Below, piece by piece: positions 27,367 to 35,617 of a DNA stretch of 64,000 nucleotides (position 1 is its first letter; each line of letters starts with the position of its first letter). The position numbers and the translations under genes were made by a program. The notes beneath the pieces were generated by a model, which worked only from the letters and a program-made list of their open reading frames with translations, made no database searches and was not told the origin of the DNA. This stretch comes from Archangium sp. (lineage in GTDB: Bacteria > Myxococcota > Myxococcia > Myxococcales > Myxococcaceae): assembly GCA_022843845.1 (NCBI GenBank), contig JALHMW010000008.1, positions 124,001 through 188,000 of the forward strand, written 5' to 3'.

Positions 27367-27722
27367 GCGAGCCCTCGACGAAGCAGATCCTCGAAGGCGC
27401 GGCGCCGATGGTGGCGGAGGAGATCAGCGAGCAGGTGACCGAGGCGCTCCACAACGCGAACTCGGCCATCAACGGCGTCGCAGATGCGGTCGGCCTCACC
27501 GAGAAGGTCGAAGAATCGCCCTACGCGATGATCGCGGCTGCACTGGGCGTTGGCTACGTGCTTGGCGGCGGGCTCTTCACCCCGACCACCGCGCGGCTGC
27601 TGCGCCTCGGCATGAAGCTGGCCTCGATTCCGCTCGTTCGTGATCAACTGCTCGACGTTGCCGAGGCGGCGGTCGATGGTGTGTTGGGCTCACAGGCGAA
27701 GAAAGAAGAGTCGGACTCATGA
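27363..27722 (+). CDS. Small membrane-associated protein
   Basis: MSEPSTKQILEGAAPMVAEEISEQVTEALHNANSAINGVADAVGLTEKVEESPYAMIAAALGVGYVLGGGLF; in the overlapping cluster. Confidence 0.65.
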   Translation: MSEPSTKQILEGAAPMVAEEISEQVTEALHNANSAINGVADAVGLTEKVEESPYAMIAAALGVGYVLGGGLFTPTTARLLRLGMKLASIPLVRDQLLDVAEAAVDGVLGSQAKKEESDS

Positions 27723-28012
27723 TGACGGGAGCTTCGAACGTGCTCAAGAACCTGAAGCGGCTTGCAGACGTGGACAAAGATGACCTGCTCGATCTGATCG
27801 GCCTCGAGGAGCGACGGACCTCGACCGACAAGCTGGTGCCGGCCCTCGCGCTCTTCGGCGCGGGCGTGCTGGTCGGCGTCGGCCTTGGCCTGATGCTGGC
27901 GCCCAAGGCGGGTCGCGAGCTTCGGCAGGACGTGAAGCAGAAGCTCAACAAGGGCTCCGCAGCGGCCGCGACGAACGGTGAAGCGGCAGCCTCGGCAGCC
28001 AAGTCGGCCTGA
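27719..28012 (+). CDS. YtxH-like small membrane protein
   Basis: LVPALALFGAGVLVGVGLGLMLAPKAGRELRQDVKQKL. Confidence 0.7.
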   Translation: MMTGASNVLKNLKRLADVDKDDLLDLIGLEERRTSTDKLVPALALFGAGVLVGVGLGLMLAPKAGRELRQDVKQKLNKGSAAAATNGEAAASAAKSA

Positions 28013-28021
28013 CGGGCTTCA

Positions 28022-29041
28022 ATGGCGGCGAAGAAGAAGAAGAAGAAGAGGGCGGCCCGCCCCGCGCCGACGAAGAAGACCAGGAAGGTGGCGCGTCGCG
28101 ACCCGCTCCGGGCCATGCCGCCGTCGCTCCCCCGAGACACGCCCGTCGATACGCCGGTCGTGCGGCTGCCTCAGCGTTCGTTGATCGAGCCGCCACCCGT
28201 GCTGGCCATCGGCGACGCTGCTTCGGCCCTGGCGACCCGGCCTGAGACGATCGAGGCCGCTTACGACGCGTGGGATGAGCTGCGCGCAGAGGCCGCCTCG
28301 CTGAAGGCCTCGTTTGCGGCAGAGCACCAACGTCTCGATCAACAGGGCGAGCTGTTGCTCGGCGCGGTGCGTGAGGCGACGCCGGAAGGAACGGGCTCGT
28401 CGTTGGTGCGTCGCACCGGCATGCAGACGCTCGGCGCCGATGCGCAGCGGAGCCTGGAGGCCGCACGGACCGATCTCGAGCGGCGCGCGGCCGACGCGCA
28501 GACGGCGATCTCGGAGGCGATCTCACACGTCTTCACGCAGCTCCGCGCGCGGGTCGAGCGACAGGCGGTGCAGGCGAAGCCGTTGGTCGAGCTGATGGTG
28601 CGGGTGCTGCCGGGCGACAAGCGCATCCTCCACGTGCGCCGGCCCTCGCCCGACGCCGCCGTGACGCTGCTGTTCGCGACGAGTGGACGTGTGCCGACCC
28701 GGTACGGCTACCTGTTCGACGACTCGACCGACGAAGCGTTGCTCGCGCCTCCCGTGCTCTATCCCGACGAGGGCGTGACCGAGCGCCGTCCGAGACCTGC
28801 GCAGCTCGAAGCGCTGTTGTCGTCGAAGCGCGAGACGTGGCCGGTCAAAGGCATGATCCCGATGCTGTCGTCCTTCGGCCTGGTGCGGTGGCTGGAGCGA
28901 GGCGCGGTGATGGAGGCTGAAGTCGCCGACGGGGACGGCTTCAGGAACATGCTGAGCCGTCACGAGGCCGAGCAGCTCACTGGGGCGTTGCTGGCCCTCA
29001 AGCTCGACGGGCGCATCGAGCTCGAGCTGGTTCGCGGGTAG
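28022..29041 (+). CDS. Hypothetical protein, Lys-rich N-terminus and coiled-coil centre
   Basis: MAAKKKKKKRAARPAPTKKTRK...; LEAARTDLERRAADAQTAISEAISHVFTQLRARVERQ. Confidence 0.6.
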   Translation: MAAKKKKKKRAARPAPTKKTRKVARRDPLRAMPPSLPRDTPVDTPVVRLPQRSLIEPPPVLAIGDAASALATRPETIEAAYDAWDELRAEAASLKASFAAEHQRLDQQGELLLGAVREATPEGTGSSLVRRTGMQTLGADAQRSLEAARTDLERRAADAQTAISEAISHVFTQLRARVERQAVQAKPLVELMVRVLPGDKRILHVRRPSPDAAVTLLFATSGRVPTRYGYLFDDSTDEALLAPPVLYPDEGVTERRPRPAQLEALLSSKRETWPVKGMIPMLSSFGLVRWLERGAVMEAEVADGDGFRNMLSRHEAEQLTGALLALKLDGRIELELVRG

Positions 29042-29103
29042 GTCGCCGGGCTGGCCTCTTCGCGGCGGCTGGGGGATCGTGTCGTTACACGTCGCTCGAT
29101 CCC

Positions 29104-29778
29104 ATGCGCCTGGCCTTCTTCGATCTCGATCGCACCCTGCTGGCCGTGAACTCCGGCACGCTGTGGGTGCGTCGTGAGCTCGCGCTGGGCAACATCAGCA
29201 AGCGACAGGCGATGCGCGCGATGTGGTGGCTGGCCCGGTACCAGCTCGGCTTCGCCTCGGGCGAGGACATGGTGGCCGAGGCGGTGACGCACATCACCGG
29301 CGTCTCGTCGGACGCGCTGAAGGCGAGAACGAACGTCTTCTACGAGGCCGAGGTCCGCAACACGTTCAGGCCAGGCGCGCTCGCGATGGTCGAGTCGCAT
29401 CGCCGCGCCGGCGATCGCCTGGTGATGCTGACGTCGTCGTCGCACTACCTGGCCGAGCTCGCGGCGGCCGAGCTCCGCTTCGATGCCGTGCTCTCGAACC
29501 GGCTTGGCATCGGCAGTGACGGCACGCACACCGGGCTGATCGACGGCCGGGTCTGCTTCGGGGAAGGCAAGTTGGTGCACGCGAGGGCCGAGGCCCAGCG
29601 GAGCGGCGGGTCGGTCGAGCAGGCCGCGTTCTACACCGACAGCTTCGCCGACCTGCCCGTGATGGAGATCGTCCGGACGCCCGTCGCCGTGAACCCTGAT
29701 CCCCGGCTGCGGCGGCACGCGCTGCGTCGCGGCTGGTCGGTGGTCGATTGGGGCGAGCCCGTCGCCCGCGTTGCGTAA
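29104..29778 (+). CDS. HAD-IB family hydrolase (SerB-like phosphatase)
   Basis: MRLAFFDLDRTLLAVNSGTLW; DRLVMLTSSSHYLAELAAAELRFD; ADLPVMEIV. Confidence 0.85.
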   Translation: MRLAFFDLDRTLLAVNSGTLWVRRELALGNISKRQAMRAMWWLARYQLGFASGEDMVAEAVTHITGVSSDALKARTNVFYEAEVRNTFRPGALAMVESHRRAGDRLVMLTSSSHYLAELAAAELRFDAVLSNRLGIGSDGTHTGLIDGRVCFGEGKLVHARAEAQRSGGSVEQAAFYTDSFADLPVMEIVRTPVAVNPDPRLRRHALRRGWSVVDWGEPVARVA

Positions 29779-29811
29779 TGGCGTGGCGCGAGTCTTGAAG
29801 AACGGCGCGGC

Positions 29812-30381
29812 ATGCCCGCTCTCTTCGCTCTGGTGCTCTGTGAAACCCTGACGGCCTTGCCCCATGACGCGCCAGTCACGGCCGCGAACGTGCGCGAGAA
29901 CCGGTTCGTGCGCAGCGACGTCGAGCTACCGAGCGCTGGCCTCCTGTTGGGTCGAACGGCGTTGGTGGCGCCCCTGATGGTGGTGGGAGCAGCGGGCGCC
30001 GGGTTCATCGGGTTTGGCGTTGCGGAGCTGATCATGATCCCCTTCCCACCGGGGCAGCTCTTGAACCGCGATCCGAACATGACGCCGTTCCTCGTGGGCG
30101 TCGGGACGATGGCGGCCCTCGGAGCGGTCGCCGGGTTGATCGCCGCATGCACGATCGGGAGCCTGACGCCTCGGGCCGATCTGCGGGTGATCGCGCCGAT
30201 CATCATCGCGACCACGTTGCTGGTGGGCGGAGCGGTGGTGCTCGCCGCGCTGCTCGGCGCACCGCTGGCTCCGCTTCTGGCGGCTGCAGGCGCCGTCGCG
30301 CTGTCGATGCCGCTCTTCACCGCGTGGTCGAAGTCGAACCAGGCGCGCGAGGAGTTCGGACTCAACATCGCGCGGTTCTGA
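29812..30381 (+). CDS. Hypothetical multi-pass membrane protein
   Basis: Predicted signal and several TM stretches (LLVGGAVVLAALLGAPLAPLLAAAGAVALSMPLF). Confidence 0.5.
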   Translation: MPALFALVLCETLTALPHDAPVTAANVRENRFVRSDVELPSAGLLLGRTALVAPLMVVGAAGAGFIGFGVAELIMIPFPPGQLLNRDPNMTPFLVGVGTMAALGAVAGLIAACTIGSLTPRADLRVIAPIIIATTLLVGGAVVLAALLGAPLAPLLAAAGAVALSMPLFTAWSKSNQAREEFGLNIARF

Positions 30382-30411
30382 AGAGCCATCCTCGCGTAGC
30401 TTCGCGGCGCC

Positions 30412-32091
30412 ATGCTCCTCAGCCTCGCGATCGTCGTCAGCCTCTCTGCCAAGCCCCCGCCCGATGCCAGGCTCGACCTCCTCGAGGCGATGGTGGCTGA
30501 GGTCGATCGCAGCCACCAGTCGCTGACGCTGAAAGAGAACCCGGCCCCGTACTTCGTCGGCGCGCAGGTGAAGGACTACCTGCACCACGAGATCGGCGCG
30601 AAGTATGGAGCGCTCTTCGCCGACGCCCAGGAACGCGAGCGGAAGCTCTTCGCCGACGTGCGCGTGGGCTCGTACGAGTTCGACAGCTCGGTCGGTGAAG
30701 AGCTCGACTTCTCGTTCTCACTGAAGGGGACGAGCTTCTTCGCGCCGAAGGTTGGGCCGCTCGATGACTCACCGACCGCGCTCCGCACCGCGCTGTGGCT
30801 GGTGATCGACGAGAAGTACAAGAGCGCGCTGTTCAACTACCTCAAGAAGAAGGGTGAAGACGTCTACACGGTCGATGCTCCCGGCCGCGCCCCATCGTTC
30901 ACGAAGCAGGAGCGCGAGCTGTTCGTCGGCCCCCGTGCGCCGTACTCGTTCTCGACGGAGCGATGGATCGCCCTGGCGAAGTCGCTCTCGAAGCGCCTGG
31001 CCGGCGAGAAGGCGTTCTTCGACTCCGAGGTGCGCGTCTCGGGCGACAAGGTGGTGCGGCTCTACGCCTCGAGCGAGGGTACGCGCATCGTGACGGAGGA
31101 GACGCTCTTCAGCGTTCGGGTCTCGGCGGTCACCCGCGCGGAGGACGGTCAGCTGCTCGACAACTCCCGCGACTGGTACGCGCCGAGAGAGGAGCTGCTG
31201 CCGACCGACGCGGCGATCGCGAAGGAGACGGAAGTGATGGTGGCCGATCTCCTCGCGTTGAGGGCGGCGCCGACGATCGATCCCTACACGGGGCCGGCGC
31301 TGTTCGAGCCTGACGCCGCGGGCGTGCTCTTTCACGAAGCGGTCGGTCATCGGCTCGAAGGCGAGCGGCAGGACAACGACGCCGAGGGGAAGACGTTTCG
31401 CGGGCAGATCGGCAAGCTGGTGCTGCCTGCGTTTTTGAGCGTCACCGACGATCCCACGCTGAAGGAGCGCGCCGGGCTGCCGCTCAACGGGCACTATCTG
31501 TTCGACGAAGAGGGCGTCGCAGGCGTGCGCGTGCCGCTGGTTCAGGACGGCGTGCTGAAGAACTTTCTGCTGTCGCGCCGGCCCGTCGACGGCTTCACCA
31601 AGTCGAACGGGCACGGCCGGGCGCAGGGCAACCGCAAGCCGGTCGCGCGCATGGCGAACCTGGTCGTCGAGTCCAAGAAGAGCCTGAGCGACGTCGAGCT
31701 CAAGAAGCTGCTGATCGCCGAGGCGAAGCGTCAGGGAAAGCCGTTCGCGCTGGTGATTCGCGACATCACGGGAGGCAACACGAACACCACCTCGTACGGC
31801 TACCAGGCCTTCAAGGGCACGCCGCGCATGGTGTTCCGCGTCGACGTGCGGGACGGCAAGGAGTCGCTGGTGCGTGGCGTCGAGATCGTCGGCACGCCGT
31901 TGTCGTCGATCAACAAGGTGCTCGCGACCGGGAAGCGGGAAGGCGTGTTCAACGGGTTCTGCGGCGCCGAGAGCGGCATGGTGCCGGTGTCGACCGTCGC
32001 GCCTGCGGTGCTGCTGCAGGAGATCGAGCTGCAGCGATCGCTCGAAGGCAAGGATCGACCGCCGTTGCTGCCAAGTCCCTTCGCGCCATGA
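30412..32091 (+). CDS. TldD/PmbA-family metallopeptidase with predicted signal peptide
   Basis: MLLSLAIVVSLSAKPPP signal; metal motif GVLFHEAVGHRLEGERQ; C-terminal YQAFKGTPRMVFRVDVRDGKESLVRGVEIVGTPLSSINKVLATGK. Confidence 0.85.
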   Translation: MLLSLAIVVSLSAKPPPDARLDLLEAMVAEVDRSHQSLTLKENPAPYFVGAQVKDYLHHEIGAKYGALFADAQERERKLFADVRVGSYEFDSSVGEELDFSFSLKGTSFFAPKVGPLDDSPTALRTALWLVIDEKYKSALFNYLKKKGEDVYTVDAPGRAPSFTKQERELFVGPRAPYSFSTERWIALAKSLSKRLAGEKAFFDSEVRVSGDKVVRLYASSEGTRIVTEETLFSVRVSAVTRAEDGQLLDNSRDWYAPREELLPTDAAIAKETEVMVADLLALRAAPTIDPYTGPALFEPDAAGVLFHEAVGHRLEGERQDNDAEGKTFRGQIGKLVLPAFLSVTDDPTLKERAGLPLNGHYLFDEEGVAGVRVPLVQDGVLKNFLLSRRPVDGFTKSNGHGRAQGNRKPVARMANLVVESKKSLSDVELKKLLIAEAKRQGKPFALVIRDITGGNTNTTSYGYQAFKGTPRMVFRVDVRDGKESLVRGVEIVGTPLSSINKVLATGKREGVFNGFCGAESGMVPVSTVAPAVLLQEIELQRSLEGKDRPPLLPSPFAP

Positions 32092-32732
32092 ACTGGAGAG
32101 AGCTGAAGCTCGACGAGTGGACCCGTGGCGACGAAGCACTCCGGGCGGTCGTCCTCGATGCCATCGAGTCGGAGCTCATCGAGACCTTCGCGCCGGCGCA
32201 TGCGTACGGCGTGACGGCTCCGCTCCCGATGCTGATTCACCGCGAGACGAGTCACGAGTTCCTGCTCGTCTTCGGTGGCACCTTCACCATGGGGCGCGAT
32301 CTTCGAGACGGCGATGAGTCTGGCCTCTCGCTGATCGACACCGATGAGTACCTCGAAGAACACGAGCGGGAGGACGTGGGCGCCTGGACCGTGGACTGGC
32401 CCGCACGCTCGGTGACGGTCGGTCCATTCCTGATGGCCGTGCACGCGTTCGAGCCAATCGCGGCGCCGCCGATCGGGAGAGATCCCACCGAAGCCGAGTG
32501 GGAGTACGTCCTCAACGCAGGCTTGGTCCGCGCGCTCCCCAGCCATGAGCATCCCTTCGGGTTCGCTTCGTACGGAGTTCAGCCAGAGCGATGCGGAGAG
32601 GCCTTCCGCTGGTGTCTCGACCCGCACTGGTCCGCTCAGAGGCTCCCGTGGATGGTCCTTGCGGGTCGACCGGTTCGGTCGACGACCGGCGACTACCGAA
32701 AACCGCGCGTTCGCCCGGTCGTCTCCCTCTGA
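32088..32732 (+). CDS. Minimal FGE/SUMF1-like protein
   Basis: VFGGTFTMGRDL, FLMAVHAFEPI, RDPTEAEWEYVLNAGL, RPVVSL; ATGA overlap with the TldD-like gene. Confidence 0.55.
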   Translation: MNWRELKLDEWTRGDEALRAVVLDAIESELIETFAPAHAYGVTAPLPMLIHRETSHEFLLVFGGTFTMGRDLRDGDESGLSLIDTDEYLEEHEREDVGAWTVDWPARSVTVGPFLMAVHAFEPIAAPPIGRDPTEAEWEYVLNAGLVRALPSHEHPFGFASYGVQPERCGEAFRWCLDPHWSAQRLPWMVLAGRPVRSTTGDYRKPRVRPVVSL

Positions 32733-32733
32733 C

Positions 32734-33576
32734 TCACGGCGGCCGGGTGTCCGGGCCCACCGGCCGCAGCCGCGGGCGTACCTTCAGGCCGAACCCACGG
32801 AAGCCGCGGAACCGCAGGTAGTTGAGGAAGTCGGCCTCGAACCGCTTCGGCGTCGTGCCTGACGCACGCGTGAACGCGCCTTCGAAGTCGTCGCCCTTCT
32901 GCATCGCCGCCATCATGTCGACGATCGCCTTGTCTCCGACCCGCTTCAGCAAGAAGCGCATGGCGTGAAACGACGTGCCGTAGATCTGCCCGTACGCCTC
33001 TTTCGAGAGCTGCTCGGCGTCGCCGAACACGTCGAGCTCCGGGTTTCGCTCGAGCCAGTCGGCGAGATCTTCGAGCGAAGGAAACCGAAGGCCCTGATCG
33101 GCCGTCACGGTCGCCATGCCTTCGCGAAACCAGAGCGGAATCTGCTTCGTGTCCCAGTTCCTCGAGGTGCCGCTGCGCTGGAACAGGAGGCAGTGCGTGA
33201 GCTCGTGCACGATCAGCTCGTCGACGTCGCGATCGGTTCCAGCCCACGAGCCAGGCGACTGGACGATCAGATCGTCATAGCGGGCCCACGCGCGAAGCCA
33301 GTCATAGCCGCGTCGGCCGACCGCGCGCTCGAGCTCGAGGTGCGTGGGGGCGATGCGCACTGTCACGGCGACCGCGAGGTTCCCCCAGCGCTCGAGCTTC
33401 GCCACCGAACGCTCCAGCGCGCCCCGCACCCGGGCTTCGTCTTCCGTCGCCGTCGGCTCGGTCTTCAGCTCGAAGCGGGCCGTGGCGGTCGCGACCGTGC
33501 TCACCCGCGTCAGTGACGAGAGCGGCGTGACGCAGCCGACCGCACCGAGCGAGAGGAGCAGCAGCCAGCCCTTCAC
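32734..33576 (-). CDS. Peptidase MA-family metalloprotease, lipoprotein
   Basis: Lipobox WLLLLSLGAVGC; DVDELIVHELTHCLLFQR (HExxH) ... PLWFREGMATV. GTG 33576 overlaps the upstream stop (GTGA). Confidence 0.75.
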   Translation of the reverse strand: MKGWLLLLSLGAVGCVTPLSSLTRVSTVATATARFELKTEPTATEDEARVRGALERSVAKLERWGNLAVAVTVRIAPTHLELERAVGRRGYDWLRAWARYDDLIVQSPGSWAGTDRDVDELIVHELTHCLLFQRSGTSRNWDTKQIPLWFREGMATVTADQGLRFPSLEDLADWLERNPELDVFGDAEQLSKEAYGQIYGTSFHAMRFLLKRVGDKAIVDMMAAMQKGDDFEGAFTRASGTTPKRFEADFLNYLRFRGFRGFGLKVRPRLRPVGPDTRPP

Positions 33577-34505
33577 GCGGGCTCCAGCCAACGGACGATC
33601 TGCGCGCCGACATCCGCCACGGTGTGCATGGACGACGGCGCACGCGCCCCGAACGACAAGACGGCGACGGGGTTCACCGTGTGGCTGCGCGTCGCCAGAT
33701 CCTCGACGTTGCCGTGGTCGCTGCAGATCAACACCTGCGCATCATCGGGCATCAGCCTGACGATCTCGCGCGCGAAACGATCGAACGTGCTGAGCGCGTC
33801 GAGGGCGGCCGTCCGGTCCTGCGCGTGGCCGGCTTCGTCGGCGAGGTAGTGCTCGAAGAGGGTGAAGTCTTCGGCCAGGGCCCAGAAGACCGCTGCGGCC
33901 TCTTCGGGCGTCCGCTCCGGCACCGGGAAGCGCCGTCGCGCCGCCGCGGAGCCGACGATGTCGTGGGTGAGCCCTGAGCCCGCGACTGCGTCGTCGAGCG
34001 TCCGGAGGGCCACCGCGCCGGCAGCGAACGCGAGCGTGCTGGCAGACGGCTTGAGGCGCCGCTTGTACTTCTCGGGCATCTCGAAGGCGCCGAGCGTGCC
34101 TGGCCGACGAGAGAGTCCCAACGCGTCGAGATACCCGATGGGGTACGAGTTCGCGAACGTCACCGTGCGCCCATGACCGAGCAGCGTCTTCACGATCGAC
34201 GAGTCGGCGAGCAGCTTCGCGAGCGGCCGGGTGGGGTAGCCGAGCACGTGCCCGCCGATCAGCTGAGGCGCAGGCAGGCCCGTGAAGATGGCGGTCTGGT
34301 TCGAGGCTGACTGCGGCCGGCCGGGCACCCCGAAGGTGGTGTCGACGTCGATGCGACGGCCACCTCGAGGCAGCGCCGTGCCCGTACCGTCGGCGAACTG
34401 CGACACCAGGAACTCGCCACTCGTCAGCGGGTTCACTGCGCCGTCACGCGCCCCGACGCCGACCCCGTCGATGAACAGCAGTGCGACTTTCGAGGGCGAA
34501 GACAC
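33573..34505 (-). CDS. Alkaline phosphatase/iPGM-superfamily metalloenzyme
   Basis: VALLFIDGVGVGARD; QSASNQTAIFTGLPA; DEAGHAQDR; VLICSDHGNVEDLATRSHTVNPV metal-ligand motifs. Confidence 0.75.
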   Translation of the reverse strand: MSSPSKVALLFIDGVGVGARDGAVNPLTSGEFLVSQFADGTGTALPRGGRRIDVDTTFGVPGRPQSASNQTAIFTGLPAPQLIGGHVLGYPTRPLAKLLADSSIVKTLLGHGRTVTFANSYPIGYLDALGLSRRPGTLGAFEMPEKYKRRLKPSASTLAFAAGAVALRTLDDAVAGSGLTHDIVGSAAARRRFPVPERTPEEAAAVFWALAEDFTLFEHYLADEAGHAQDRTAALDALSTFDRFAREIVRLMPDDAQVLICSDHGNVEDLATRSHTVNPVAVLSFGARAPSSMHTVADVGAQIVRWLEPA

Positions 34506-34529
34506 GGGGCGTTCCGTACACTACGCGCG

Positions 34530-35588
34530 ATGGCCTTCCACGGAGACTGCTCGAGCTACCCGGTGCCTGAGCTTCTGCAGTGGCTCGACGCGTCGCGCAA
34601 GACCGGAGCGCTCCACCTCACGTGGGAGTCGGGCGAACGAAAGCTGTTCCTGCTTGGCGGGCAGGTCGTGGCGACGGCCGCGCAAGGGCTCTACGAGCGA
34701 ATCGCCCGCGTGCTCGACGTCGGCAAGGAGTTCAACGGCTCGATGGTCGTCGCGGCGCTCAAGGCAGGCCAGCTCGACGCGTCGATGAACAGCGTCGTGC
34801 GCCAGCTCGCAGAAGAAGATCTGATCGGCGCGCTGACCGACGTGACCGCGACGGCGGGCGGCCGCTTCCACTGGACCGAAGACCCCGATCGCGGTGAGGA
34901 CGAGTGGGTCTCGCTCGAGCTGCCGCTGCGTCACGCGGTGTTCGAGTCCCTCAAGCGCCTCGACGAGTCGTCCGAGGTGGAGCGGCTGCTGCCCGACGAC
35001 ACGCGGATCTTGCGTGGCACTCAGGTACCAGCCCCTTCGCACGCGTTGCACCGGGTGATCGTGCGCCTCGTCACCACCGATGCTGGCCTGCCGCTCGGCC
35101 GGCTCTGGCTGTCACTCGGCCTGCCGCGAACCATCGTGGGCCGCGCGGTGTTCGATCTCGTGCGCGCTGGCAAGGTGACCGTCGAGGGCGCCGTGGCTCC
35201 GCAGATCGACCCGGTCGCCGACATGCTGGAGCAGGGCGCGATTCTGCTGCGCGAGCGCCAGTTCGACGCCGCCGCGCTCGTCTTCATGACGTTGCTGAAG
35301 AGCGACCCGCAGGATCGTCGTGTGCGTGACTTCGCGCGCATGGTCGAGCGCGAGCACGTGGCGTCGCTGTACCGCGAGCTCCCCCCGGTCGCGCGCCTCG
35401 ACGTTCACGAGCAGCCCGAGTTGATGCAGGTGCTGCGGCCCGACGAACGGCAGCTCGTCTCGCAGGCGAAGGCCGGGCTCGACGTCTCGGCGATCGTGTT
35501 GGCGTCAGGGCAGAAGGAAGTCGACGCGCTCAAGCTGCTGCACAAGCTCGTGCGTCAGGGCGTGCTGTCGGTCTTCGAGACGCGCTGA
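34530..35588 (+). CDS. DUF4388 (PATAN-like) protein
   Basis: FHGDCSSYPVPELLQWLDASRKTGALHLTWESGERKLFLLGGQVVATAAQGLYERIARVLDVG. Confidence 0.75.
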   Translation: MAFHGDCSSYPVPELLQWLDASRKTGALHLTWESGERKLFLLGGQVVATAAQGLYERIARVLDVGKEFNGSMVVAALKAGQLDASMNSVVRQLAEEDLIGALTDVTATAGGRFHWTEDPDRGEDEWVSLELPLRHAVFESLKRLDESSEVERLLPDDTRILRGTQVPAPSHALHRVIVRLVTTDAGLPLGRLWLSLGLPRTIVGRAVFDLVRAGKVTVEGAVAPQIDPVADMLEQGAILLRERQFDAAALVFMTLLKSDPQDRRVRDFARMVEREHVASLYRELPPVARLDVHEQPELMQVLRPDERQLVSQAKAGLDVSAIVLASGQKEVDALKLLHKLVRQGVLSVFETR

Positions 35589-35617
35589 ACCCCCGACTCA
35601 GACGGCGCCGGGCCTGA

